Assembly: GCA_018380195.1 (NCBI GenBank)
Contig: JAGZUC010000003.1
Location: 1 to 64,000 of the forward strand
DNA from: Collinsella sp.
GTDB taxonomy: Bacteria; Actinomycetota; Coriobacteriia; Coriobacteriales; Coriobacteriaceae
Reading direction: 5' to 3'
Length of the DNA stretch: 64,000 bases
Shown here: piece by piece, positions 33,954 through 43,311 of the stretch
How positions within the stretch are numbered: position 1 is the stretch's first letter
Layout of the letters: the number at the start of each line of letters is the position of its first letter
Position numbers and translations under genes: made by a program
The notes under the pieces: generated by a model
Seen by the model: only the letters and a program-made list of their open reading frames with translations
What the model was told of the DNA's origin: nothing
The model's database searches: none

Positions 33954-34907
33954 TCAAGAAGAAGGTGCATCACCCTGCAGCCCAAGCAACTCCTTAGGGA
34001 ACACACTTCGACAATCTTTGACACCCATGGCAAATAGAACTTTAGCGCTGGCATCCGTGCTCAGCGAATCACTCAACGTGACTGCGTTAAGCAATATTTG
34101 ACGACGGAGCTTATTGAAATCATCCTTCGTCAGCACAAGCTCAAGATCATTTAAAACGTCGACGAAATTTACGTCACAGGACGGAGACACCTTCGCACAG
34201 AACAGGCGCTCATCATGTGCGCAGATGTTACGAAAATCTTTGATGTGATCGTATGCGAGCCTAAGCCTTCGAGGGCTGATACGCTTATCAACTTCATGCG
34301 TCTCGGAATAGAGATCAGAAAACGATTTAGCGATAGAATTTCTCATGCTTTCTGGTTGAAACTCGTAAAACTTGAATGCCTGACCAAGCATCAAATAATT
34401 CATAAGAATCCATACCGGCGTATTGTCATGATTGTTCTCGTAATGCCGAATGTAATCCCTTTTATAATCAGTTTTCCATTTTTGAGACCTACATAGCACC
34501 TTCTCGAAATCACTGATAAGCGTGTCGATCTTTTTTCGATAGCCAGCATCAGCACGGTAGGATCCCCTATCCAGGTATGCTTCCGGACTATCTTTGTGAG
34601 CCATTGCAAAACGATAAGAGCAGACTGTTTTAAGGACTGCTTCCGCCTTGTTAAAATACTCAAACATGAGCAGACGCAATGAGCGGTCGAACTCGAATAA
34701 ACGATATATATCAGAGAACTTCGTTCCTTTTACGAAAAATTCGTGGCAAGAATCTCCTCGATGGTCGAGAAACAAATCCTTGTAGCCGTTAACAACCGGA
34801 TAGTATCCCTCGCGTTCCAAAACTATACGAGTATTGTTATCGCATTCGAGTCCACGGCTTTCAAGGATAGCAATCTGCTCATCAATAGATTTAAATGGTT
34901 TATCCAA
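33954..34907 (-). CDS. Abi_2/AbiF-family abortive-infection protein (HEPN)
   Basis: The 317-aa, largely helical protein belongs to the Abi_2 (AbiD/AbiF) family. Features are the N-terminal DEQIAILESRGLECD, GYYPVVNGYKDLF, DIYRLFEFDRSLRLLMFEY and the HEPN RNase-type motif RNICAH (R226-x4-H231) followed by DERLF. Family members block phage growth, probably by cutting RNA. The start is TTG at 34907 with AAGGGG 5 nt upstream. That ribosome binding site lies just past the terminator hairpin of the structured RNA, so Abi expression may depend on read-through. GC is below that of the core genes. Confidence 0.88.
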   Translation of the reverse strand: MDKPFKSIDEQIAILESRGLECDNNTRIVLEREGYYPVVNGYKDLFLDHRGDSCHEFFVKGTKFSDIYRLFEFDRSLRLLMFEYFNKAEAVLKTVCSYRFAMAHKDSPEAYLDRGSYRADAGYRKKIDTLISDFEKVLCRSQKWKTDYKRDYIRHYENNHDNTPVWILMNYLMLGQAFKFYEFQPESMRNSIAKSFSDLYSETHEVDKRISPRRLRLAYDHIKDFRNICAHDERLFCAKVSPSCDVNFVDVLNDLELVLTKDDFNKLRRQILLNAVTLSDSLSTDASAKVLFAMGVKDCRSVFPKELLGLQGDAPSS

Positions 34908-34922
34908 TTGGACCCCTTAAAC

Positions 34923-35060
34923 GCGAAAACCGCCTTTCGGCGGTTCCCACGGACCAAGCCGGACGTACCGTCGCAAGGCCTCATCACAAGGGTTACTTTA
35001 AGCGAGGACCCGGGGTCCGTCAATCCGGTGCCACCAATCTTCCAAATCAATCCTTGAACC
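34923..35060 (-). ncRNA. AbiF-associated structured RNA in the Abi gene leader
   Basis: On the minus strand the RNA contains a GC-rich 5' stem region, the block GTCCGGCTTGGTCCGTG and a final hairpin AACCGCC-GAAA-GGCGGTT (34945-34928) with TTTTCG. It ends about 20 nt before the Abi TTG start. A near-identical core occurs at 30924-31000. A conserved RNA motif next to AbiF-type genes is known; I assign this one by position and conservation, not by a covariance search. No clear promoter is seen. Confidence 0.65.
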
Positions 35061-35120
35061 AGGCACAAAAGTGTGCAAATGGAATGCCTTTATTAAAAGA
35101 GGGACACCAAGGAGATGCCG

Positions 35121-37268
35121 CTAATTGTCAGCATCAGCCCACTGCTCGCATTGTCTCTTAAACCCGGCAATCAGCTTGTCGCAGGTTTCGATAATCCCTG
35201 CCGGAACCGTATTGAACTTGACGGGATCAAACTGATACGCCATGAGGTTTTCGATATGGAAGTATTCGTTTGCAAATTTAAACACTGTCTCATCGATATT
35301 GGCACGATTGCAGACCTGACTCATTTCACCAGCATTGTTGTCAGCGAGTAATCTAAACGCGCAGATTTTCTCAACGGGTGAAGGCGCTTGATCATAAACG
35401 GACAGCAGCTCCGCATTTCCAAGCTGGCTCAATAAGTCTTGGTAGTTAAAGTTCTTTAAACCGATATCCTCAAGCTGCTTTTTTGCTTCCTTCCACTCTT
35501 CGTCAGTAAGCTCTTGCTCACACATCGTCGCAACTTCCCGACGATGCATCAAACTTGATAAAACGTGCCAGGCAGGCGACTTTCCGTACGCAATTTCAAC
35601 CGCTCTCCTAGCAAGCGCAATTCTATAAGGCAGGGATGCGTCGCTCGCCACGATTGCCTTAAAGCACTGTACCGCACTATTAAAATCATCATCCTCAACA
35701 GGTATCAGGGAAAGCACGCCGCCATCGTTGCGCGCATAGAAGCAATACGTGTTGCATAGAAGGGACCTATGGACCTTGCCGATCATAATGAGCGTTTCAA
35801 AGTCATGGGTCAGCAGCAACGTTGTAATCCCACGACAGACACCCTTAGATTTCGAAAATAACCTTTGGAGAATCGCGTATTTCTTATTTTGATCAAAGGA
35901 AGAAATCGGGTCGTCGAGCACAACCATGTCCGGCTTCTCACTTTTCACCTGAGCGGAAAACAATGCAATCGCAAGCGAATTACGCTCGCCATAGCTTAGG
36001 TGCGACTTTAAATCCTTGACGTTCATCTCGAGCCCACGAGGCTTCAGCGAAACGGCACAGCGAGTCCCATCCGGCGAAGCGATTGAGATCACATAGGGAA
36101 ATCCCGCCGACTCCAGAAAAGCATTCATTTCGGCCATCGATGCCTTGATGGATTTCCTTAATGCTGCGCTTTGACGACCGATGGCAATTTGGATGTCCCT
36201 CACTTTGGATGAAAGATCATCTAGTACAGCATTAATGCTGTTGATGCGTTCAACCGCGAATTGCGAATTCATCTTTTCGAGACGTTCGACATGGATTTTT
36301 AAGCCTTCAAAATAGTCGGCATCTTTTTCTTCATTCTTCAGGAACGAATAATTTAATTGCTGGATTTTCTCGAGCTTGGCCTTAAGCCCCTCCGCATCTG
36401 CTTTGATGCAGGCAAGAAAGGCTTCATTCTCGGGATTGGGCTCTTCTTCTAGCTTCCCGTGTAAAATCACGTTAGCCTGCGCACGAGCGTTTTCGCTAAG
36501 AAGCACCTCGGCTTCCCCGAAAGTCTCAATCGTTTTTGTACAGTTATCAATATATTTTCCGCCGTATACGGCCTGCATTTCGTTACATATTTCCAGCTCA
36601 GACTGCTCGAGAGTCTTGCCGCAATACGGGCATACGCCCCGCGAGTTATATTTACTGCCTTTATCACGCCACTGCAGCCAATCCTTAGCATTATCTCCTT
36701 GAATTAGTGGGCTAAACGACTCAAACTTTGGAGAAACATGCTCAATAAGGTTTCCCGTTGTCACGATGCCTTTCGCAATTGGGCTAACCTTCGAATAGGT
36801 CTGCTTAAAAACCTTCCCGAAGCAAGACAGTAAGCTATTAACTGTAGAGAGTAACTCAGCCACCTTGCCCCCTTCACGCAACCTTTTGACGGCATCCGCC
36901 AGTAGCTCATCTGTCACTTTTGCAGCCTTACGATACTCGGGAGTATCGACAAAGATCTTGTATCCGTTTTCGATTAGCTCCATGTCGCCCTTAAACAGCA
37001 TGCTATCGACATAGTCTTCATTAAATACGAGGATATTCGCATCCGACGGCAAGCCCTCGACAGATGGCAGAGATTCTGAGGCATAGGGTTTCAACACTTC
37101 TAACGTCTGCCCATCATCGCCGTTATATAGCTGAATCGCTTTTGCAACTGAGCTCTTACCGGAGCCATTCATTCCGTGCAGAACAGTGGTTGCATTGGGT
37201 TTTAGCGTAATAGTTGCGCAGTCAATGTTGTTACAACAGGCAAGCTTTACGACAATCGGTTCAGGCAT
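35121..37268 (-). CDS. AAA_13 ATPase with zinc hook (RloC/PrrC-like group)
   Basis: The 715-aa protein is an SMC/Rad50-like ATPase of the AAA_13 family. Walker A is GMNGSGKS (32-39). A coiled-coil region contains the zinc-hook CPYCG (213-217) and CN near 228. The ABC signature is LSYGE (424-428) and Walker B is MVVLDDPISSFD (448-459), followed by LLLTHDFE. The C-terminal 200 residues include LSSLMHRREV and FANEYFHIENL, conserved in the family. RloC proteins add an anticodon nuclease of the PrrC type; I cannot confirm that active site here. It is a single-gene unit beside the Abi locus, so phage defence is the likely role. Confidence 0.82.
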   Translation of the reverse strand: MPEPIVVKLACCNNIDCATITLKPNATTVLHGMNGSGKSSVAKAIQLYNGDDGQTLEVLKPYASESLPSVEGLPSDANILVFNEDYVDSMLFKGDMELIENGYKIFVDTPEYRKAAKVTDELLADAVKRLREGGKVAELLSTVNSLLSCFGKVFKQTYSKVSPIAKGIVTTGNLIEHVSPKFESFSPLIQGDNAKDWLQWRDKGSKYNSRGVCPYCGKTLEQSELEICNEMQAVYGGKYIDNCTKTIETFGEAEVLLSENARAQANVILHGKLEEEPNPENEAFLACIKADAEGLKAKLEKIQQLNYSFLKNEEKDADYFEGLKIHVERLEKMNSQFAVERINSINAVLDDLSSKVRDIQIAIGRQSAALRKSIKASMAEMNAFLESAGFPYVISIASPDGTRCAVSLKPRGLEMNVKDLKSHLSYGERNSLAIALFSAQVKSEKPDMVVLDDPISSFDQNKKYAILQRLFSKSKGVCRGITTLLLTHDFETLIMIGKVHRSLLCNTYCFYARNDGGVLSLIPVEDDDFNSAVQCFKAIVASDASLPYRIALARRAVEIAYGKSPAWHVLSSLMHRREVATMCEQELTDEEWKEAKKQLEDIGLKNFNYQDLLSQLGNAELLSVYDQAPSPVEKICAFRLLADNNAGEMSQVCNRANIDETVFKFANEYFHIENLMAYQFDPVKFNTVPAGIIETCDKLIAGFKRQCEQWADADN

Positions 37269-37530
37269 TTGATCTCCATGGAAGAGGCGTTTGCGTCTTA
37301 TTGATTATGAATCCGCAAGCAAACAAACTTCCCACCAACTCCGCGAGCCACGTTTTTTATGGACGAATGGCTGTAAGCAGGACAGTCTGGGTCGGCATTA
37401 GAAAGACCAACATGCGGCAGCGCTGCGAGATCAGCCGCCAGCAACAAATTGGCACCGGGATAGGTCCGGACTAATCAGACGATGGCAAGAAGGCGCCGAG
37501 ATCCACGCTGTCCCGGCGCCAAACCTGCGT
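37269..37530. other. intergenic, no gene seen
   Basis: These 262 nt separate two minus-strand island genes. Short plus-strand frames are shadows without a ribosome binding site. A short GGATAGGTCCGG-like segment near 37458 shows no stable hairpin. Confidence 0.4.
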
Positions 37531-40194
37531 CTAGTCATTTGCGACATGCCAGCGAATAAACCAGTTTGAATCACTCGAGAGCTCACCAAGTAACTTCTGC
37601 TCGAGAGTAGCATCATCAAATTTGCCCTCCTTGCATAAGCGCACAAGCTTAAATGCAACAATAGGGGAAACATCGTGTAACGATTGAAACGCCAAATCGC
37701 TAAAAGAGCTCGCTTCCCATCTACGATAGCCCGCAGCAACGCTATCAAGCAATATTGCACGAACAGCAGAGTCTTCACTAAGCATAACGCTCGAACAGAT
37801 TGCAGAAACGACGCCACAGTATTGATCGCAGATAGCATTACAAACAATCAGCTGCTCAAGTACTTCTAAAAACGCACGCTGACCGGCGGCAGTAAGGGCA
37901 TCAAATTTAATACCAAATGTCAGGAACTCTATGTCTGTTGCAAAGCCGGTAGCAACTTTTAGAGCCAAGCATCTTACAGACCATGCACATGAGTCCATTG
38001 ATATAGGCTCTCTAAATACCGGGTCTTCGGGCCACTCATCCGGAAGTTCAGAAATTAAATCCGTCCAACCGACGGGAAGTGCCTTTCCATCACGCACGCA
38101 ACGACATACAAACTTATTTAATACGGACATAGCCTCTCCTGCAGAGCAGGGTGATCCTTGATATGTCGGAAGCCCTTTAAGACAATGCTCCAGCACGCCA
38201 GCCAAGGATGCGTTAAATGACTCAGAAGGGACATCATCGAGTGAGCGACATAGCAAAGAAGAGGGACGAATGGAAAACCCTGAGTGAAAATCAGAACGAT
38301 TATTCGAGTCGAATTGCCTGCGCAATTCATCGATACAAGCCGTTTCCGCATTGCATGCTGGAGATTTGTTGTCTAAATAACAACCCCGCTCAACAGTGGA
38401 AAGATGCCCCACTTGTTCTTCGCTCAAAATAGAAAAGCCACAACGCTTCTCAACGCATCCGAAAACGCCAGCAGAGAAATTGTATTTAAGCAGTTCATCA
38501 GAATTCGATTTAAGGCTACTGCCCAGTTGATCAACGAGCCCATTGTCGATTTTGTCTAAATCCATTCCGCCAATAACGTTCGAAACATCAGAAGCGACGG
38601 TATATAAATGTTGATCGACAACCTGACAAAGTAGGCTTACAAGCGACTTCTCATCAACCCGCATCTTGATCATGCCGATCGCCTTAATCCATTTTGATTC
38701 ACATTGCCGAAAATCATCTGCAACGTTTAACGTGTTCCAAGCATCGCAAATAGTATCATCCGAAAAATAAGGCGCACACTCCTTAATGACGACGGAAATC
38801 ATACTCGGACGATATGCCTGGGCCGTTAAAGAAGTCAGATGCCACAGTTCCTCGGCACACGAGGGGAGATATGACCTTAAACCATCGCTCTTATAAGCAA
38901 ACCTATTCTCGAAGCCCTTAGCATCCCCCTGAAGAACAAGCAGCTTAATTCCCTCGAGCTCAAGTTCGGGCCGATTGTAAATAGAGGAGTAGTCGATAAG
39001 CGAATTAGCAAGCAAGCTGCGAGAATATAAGGCGCTCGATATACTCCCGCATAATATTGAACTAAATAACAAACACGATATATTCGACATGACGGAAGCA
39101 AGGCTAGCGTCATGTCGAATCGTTGTGTAAGGATTAACCGCCCTCGCCTCTCTCGAAGCGTTTAAGACAGCAGTCCCCACCTCCTCTTCGAACTTAAGCG
39201 CAAGGGGAATATAGGCTGGAGCGGAGAGCGCATCAATTTGTTTCTGAATTGACCACTGGGTGCCAAATCCATATTCGGAAAGCATGCCAGCGACAGTCCG
39301 CTTGTCAATTAAACAATTACCATAAGCCCAACAATCTTTCGATTCTATTGAATCACAAGCAAGTTGGAGTAATTCATAGCACTTGGAATAGCGACCTTCA
39401 ATAGAAGCATCGAGGGCGTCAAGCCTTAGTGAAAGAGTGTCTCTGGGAATGCCGCTGTCTTTCATAATTTCTAGAATGCCAGCCTTGAATGCAGCGACCG
39501 AAAAGGGGGTGCCATATAGAAGCCAATTGACCGCTTTCTCGCCAAGAAAGAAGAGATAAGGATTGTCAGACTTTCTCTCAAGCCAATCAGCATGGTAGTT
39601 AAATTTTTTTGAAATCAAGGCAACCGAAGAACCGAAAGCATCGAGAACATCTTCGGGAATAGAGACAGGAGCAATATCAGTAAAAACCGCCGATCCACCA
39701 TCTTCAATTTCAAATCGTCGATTGTGAAACAAATCGACCATCACGTTGTTAAGTTGGTCCATCAGATAAGGAACAAGGCCTGAATCATTCGGCCGCCCTA
39801 CATACGTGCACGCATCCATTTCTCTGGCATAACGAAGCAGAGACTCGATTTCCGGCGACGTTCCAGACTCAAGCTTAACGAGAATGAGTGGCTTTCTGAG
39901 CTGGATAGCACGATATAGCTCTTTACTAGTTCCTGGCCTCAATTCTGACCGTATGATCCCAATCACTATATCGCTCTGTACTAAGCGATTAAGATAATAA
40001 GACGATGATGGCTCAATGCTCGCATGGGACTCGATTGCGAAGGGTTTAAAGATATCCGATTTCAACAAAGCGCGATTAAGCTCATCCCTCAGCTGCTGCC
40101 AGCTAAAATCGCCTTCATCGCTCATCGAAGAGCTAACAAACACCTCAATACGGTCACGATCAATGACCTCGGCGTCTATCTCATTTGCATCCAT
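37531..40194 (-). CDS. DUF4062-domain protein, large, unknown function
   Basis: The ATG at 40194 follows TAGGAGGT by 5 nt and gives 887 aa. Residues 16-125 match DUF4062, a Rossmann-like TIR/nucleoside-processing type fold: RIEVFVSSSMSDEG, FKPFAIES, SYYLNRLVQSDIVIGII, KELYRAIQLRKPLILV. The remaining 760 residues are helical and without recognised domains, rich in Leu/Ser/Cys, perhaps a repeat-type sensor. DUF4062 occurs as an N-terminal module of NTPase or helical-repeat proteins, often in defence islands. GC is low compared with the core genes. The role here is inferred from context only. Confidence 0.72.
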   Translation of the reverse strand: MDANEIDAEVIDRDRIEVFVSSSMSDEGDFSWQQLRDELNRALLKSDIFKPFAIESHASIEPSSSYYLNRLVQSDIVIGIIRSELRPGTSKELYRAIQLRKPLILVKLESGTSPEIESLLRYAREMDACTYVGRPNDSGLVPYLMDQLNNVMVDLFHNRRFEIEDGGSAVFTDIAPVSIPEDVLDAFGSSVALISKKFNYHADWLERKSDNPYLFFLGEKAVNWLLYGTPFSVAAFKAGILEIMKDSGIPRDTLSLRLDALDASIEGRYSKCYELLQLACDSIESKDCWAYGNCLIDKRTVAGMLSEYGFGTQWSIQKQIDALSAPAYIPLALKFEEEVGTAVLNASREARAVNPYTTIRHDASLASVMSNISCLLFSSILCGSISSALYSRSLLANSLIDYSSIYNRPELELEGIKLLVLQGDAKGFENRFAYKSDGLRSYLPSCAEELWHLTSLTAQAYRPSMISVVIKECAPYFSDDTICDAWNTLNVADDFRQCESKWIKAIGMIKMRVDEKSLVSLLCQVVDQHLYTVASDVSNVIGGMDLDKIDNGLVDQLGSSLKSNSDELLKYNFSAGVFGCVEKRCGFSILSEEQVGHLSTVERGCYLDNKSPACNAETACIDELRRQFDSNNRSDFHSGFSIRPSSLLCRSLDDVPSESFNASLAGVLEHCLKGLPTYQGSPCSAGEAMSVLNKFVCRCVRDGKALPVGWTDLISELPDEWPEDPVFREPISMDSCAWSVRCLALKVATGFATDIEFLTFGIKFDALTAAGQRAFLEVLEQLIVCNAICDQYCGVVSAICSSVMLSEDSAVRAILLDSVAAGYRRWEASSFSDLAFQSLHDVSPIVAFKLVRLCKEGKFDDATLEQKLLGELSSDSNWFIRWHVAND

Positions 40195-40376
40195 AGAACC
40201 TCCTAATGATCGAGTAGATCCATAGAATAACAAGCGGCGCGGACCAATTGTGCGGACGAGAAATCGGTCGCTACAGCGCTCGATTCAATAGTTTATATCG
40301 CCAACGTCTTACAACTGAACTGGCCTGGACCGTTCGATGCGCGCGAAACAGCAAGTCGCCCATTCTCGACCTATTC

Positions 40377-42716
40377 TCAGTCGCTACTCGCGGAGGATAG
40401 CATCTCATCGTCACTCCCCTTCTTCTTGCACAGTACATCTATCGCGTGTTCACCCAAGATTGCCGTCCACTGCTTCAGCGCCGCACCCTTAACGGCGTTA
40501 AAGCAGTTCTCAAGGAACGGTGCGTTCATGTCGTAGTAATTCATGTTCCTAAACAGCACATAAATCGCGAGGAACGTTTGGGCAATGACCACTACAACAC
40601 TCATTGCAAGAGCGTTATAAGGGGACTGGGATATCCAGATCAAGGACCTTAAGCCCAGTTGGACAAACCAATCTCCAACGACAAATAATCCGTCTTTGGC
40701 AGTCTCAATAAACCCATAGGGCAAATAGTTGTGCATAAGGAGACCAATAACAAATTGGTAAAAGTCTGAACTCACAAGCGAGGCTGCCATTACAGTGCTC
40801 TCAACAATAATCAACACAATTGAAAAGGTGAAAACCATGTTGAGAACACCCTTGCTGGGTGCACAATCTGCCAAAGAAAAAAGTACAAGACTTAATCCAA
40901 AAGAGAATAAGGAATAGTAGCAAGGAAGAAGCCAGAAAGAGAAACAATGCAAAAGAAGAATCGCCATCGAAGCTGCCCAGTTCCAAGGTTCCATCGAGCT
41001 CCATCGCTTCCGCAATGGATAAAGGCAACACGCTCGCGACCCCAGCCGATAGCCGAAATACGCAATATGGGGCTTTTTGAATTCAACTTCATGAGGCTGC
41101 TTGATAGGTGGCCAAATAACCCCTTTAACATTTTTCTTTGCTTGCAGGCAGCTCATAGCAGAAGCCCTTTTGGCCGCAGACGCCTCATAGCTCCAGGTAA
41201 TATAAACAAAGGCACAACCATACAAGGAGCAGGCAATAATCAAGAAGAACAGCGCGCCCACCCTACAAGGAAACTCAGGAATTCCGCCAGACACGAGCCC
41301 GGTTAAATATGGATCAAATGCAAGAAGACCGGCGCAAAAACGTAACGGATAGCCATAAAGAACAATCCTAAGAGTACCAAAGCACATCTTAAAGACGTCA
41401 TGCGTGCGCGATTCCTCTTTAGGATCAATGTATCCAAAGTATTTCGCAGACTTAAATGTATTCATCCCGCTCGAGGCCAGCGAGTAATCATGACGCCGAA
41501 CATACTCGTCCCAGAGTCGCTCACCTTTAGCCCTGGCCCTCTCATAGAAGTAAGCAATGATAAAGACCAAGACGTATGCAACGCCCAAAACGGAGGCAAG
41601 GTAATGATCGCCAGAAACTACATCGCCACTCAACGTGTACTCATCTGCCCATATAGTCGCACAAACCAAGAATGCAGCAATCGCTTTAGCAACCACAACA
41701 AGCATGGCAACAATTATTGTATGCCGCTCATTACCGCCGCCAAGCAAAGGTAGCCTATTCCTGCCTTCGCTCTGCGGGTTTGTCCTGTCTTCCGCAATGC
41801 CCCTAATATCATTGATGAGATAACGCGCTTGGTAGCCACAGATGTCAACGACAAACACAAGCAAGAAGAACCGGAAGAACCACTCTCCAAGAGTGTAGCC
41901 TCCTCCCAGGGAAGTACCCAACAAAGCCCCGCCTAAATAAAAGAAGCTTTTCATTGAATCGCGAGGACGCGTGTACAACAGACGAAGGAATTTACCTCTA
42001 AATTGCGAGAAGTAGTGACCCGGCCTATTATCCTCAGACACCCCACCACTATCCGCTCGATATTCCTTAGGGGCACCATTTACATTAAGGTCTAATATCT
42101 CTTTAAACGTCAGCCGACTAAAGTCAGTAGCTATGAAATAGCAGTACAAAAGATATATTAGAGCGGACATAACAACCACCGGCAGCAGAAGCCTGACCCA
42201 TTTATTATGCACGGTAAGCAGCAATAGCAAAGAAAGCAAAACGCACCCGATGACAAGCGATACGAGTGAAAGTGCAAAATGCACATAGTGCCTACGCGCA
42301 CCCCTATTTGTCAGATGATGAATGTTAGCAGTAATCAAACGAGAAGAAAACTGGTTCCAGCCCAGTGCAATATTCTCATCGCCCGTTGGCACTATCTCGG
42401 AAATCCTCTTTTCGATCATTTCCATATAGTGATAGCGAAACATACGTTCCTGACCGATGCTGGAGCCGTAAAAACCCGCTACAAGAATCACACAGGCTGC
42501 AATCGTAGCGATTCCCTCATTCTTCCAGGGAATCGAATTTTCAGAAGCGCCAAATCCGGCCGCAACAGAATACAAAATGGCAAGCGCAGCAATACAAGCA
42601 ACAAGGACCTGAACGATATGATCCAAAGACACTCTCTGGTCCTCGCGGGCTTCATCAAGCTCAAATAGCAGCCATTCAAGCTCTTCTTGTTTGCCGTCTT
42701 CTATGGAATCACTCAT
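40377..42716 (-). CDS. large multi-pass membrane protein with a UbiA-like motif
   Basis: The 779-aa protein (ATG at 42716, AAGGA 9 nt upstream) has about sixteen hydrophobic segments. An N-terminal soluble helix (about 5-38) and four or so helices (to 200) precede a region with LINDIRGIAEDRTNP (about 300-315) followed by RNRLP. This resembles the first Asp-rich substrate loop of UbiA prenyltransferases (ND..D...DR..P....RP). A later segment, LRIVLYGYPLRFCAGLLAF, resembles the UbiA LR..AG helix. The C-terminal third has further membrane helices of unknown kind. The clear second Asp-rich loop of UbiA enzymes is not evident. Low GC; lies 182 nt upstream of the DUF4062 gene in the same orientation. 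Confidence 0.6.
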   Translation of the reverse strand: MSDSIEDGKQEELEWLLFELDEAREDQRVSLDHIVQVLVACIAALAILYSVAAGFGASENSIPWKNEGIATIAACVILVAGFYGSSIGQERMFRYHYMEMIEKRISEIVPTGDENIALGWNQFSSRLITANIHHLTNRGARRHYVHFALSLVSLVIGCVLLSLLLLLTVHNKWVRLLLPVVVMSALIYLLYCYFIATDFSRLTFKEILDLNVNGAPKEYRADSGGVSEDNRPGHYFSQFRGKFLRLLYTRPRDSMKSFFYLGGALLGTSLGGGYTLGEWFFRFFLLVFVVDICGYQARYLINDIRGIAEDRTNPQSEGRNRLPLLGGGNERHTIIVAMLVVVAKAIAAFLVCATIWADEYTLSGDVVSGDHYLASVLGVAYVLVFIIAYFYERARAKGERLWDEYVRRHDYSLASSGMNTFKSAKYFGYIDPKEESRTHDVFKMCFGTLRIVLYGYPLRFCAGLLAFDPYLTGLVSGGIPEFPCRVGALFFLIIACSLYGCAFVYITWSYEASAAKRASAMSCLQAKKNVKGVIWPPIKQPHEVEFKKPHIAYFGYRLGSRACCLYPLRKRWSSMEPWNWAASMAILLLHCFSFWLLPCYYSLFSFGLSLVLFSLADCAPSKGVLNMVFTFSIVLIIVESTVMAASLVSSDFYQFVIGLLMHNYLPYGFIETAKDGLFVVGDWFVQLGLRSLIWISQSPYNALAMSVVVVIAQTFLAIYVLFRNMNYYDMNAPFLENCFNAVKGAALKQWTAILGEHAIDVLCKKKGSDDEMLSSASSD

Positions 42717-43311
42717 ATGCGACATCCTTATTAGAGAAGAACGTACAGTTCGCACCAAAACTGCGTGCACGAGCAAATACAGAACCCAATTGCCCGGCTC
42801 CTACAGGACAACAACGTGCGGGCGCATTAGCACAGCAGTAGATAACGCCTTTAACGATGCCCCTTACATGACCATAATAAATTCAAAAGGGAAGAACTAA
42901 AATCTTTAAAGCAGGGAAAAGCAATATTGGCCAACAGCATGACAGCCCCCAATAAACAGTCGACCAGCTTACAAGGTCAACGAACGGATGACAACGTCAT
43001 GCACCAGGCAGTGAACGCCCGAGGTAATGGTACTCCCTGACACCTTTGTAGAGGTCATTGTCCTAATAGTTTTCGTCAAACGGTAGCCTATAAATCCAGC
43101 TGTTGAAGCACGACTTGGGGCATGCCCAATCAATCCGCCCGAGAGGAGAAGAGAGCGGCGAAGCATTGAATCAGACATGCGTATGCGCTGGATTGCGTCG
43201 GAAATGTTGGTGTAAGGGTGACACCCTAGTGCCCGTTTAACGAAGAACGGCCCTCGTCTTAGAATCTGAAATCACCACAACAACGGGTTCTAGGAAAGGA
43301 CGAAGACCGCT
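42717..43311. other. gene-free stretch between the island and the IS relic
   Basis: No credible gene is seen in these 595 nt. A 69-codon minus-strand frame (42969-43178) lacks a binding site and a recognisable product. The part from about 43190 to 43311, with gggtgacaccc at 43217, is probably the left end of the IS256 relic, but I cannot define a terminal repeat. Confidence 0.4.

Noticed and set aside
42969..43178. Small minus-strand frame of 69 codons
   Set aside because: No binding site, no similarity recognised, and it lies in a gene-poor stretch next to an IS relic.
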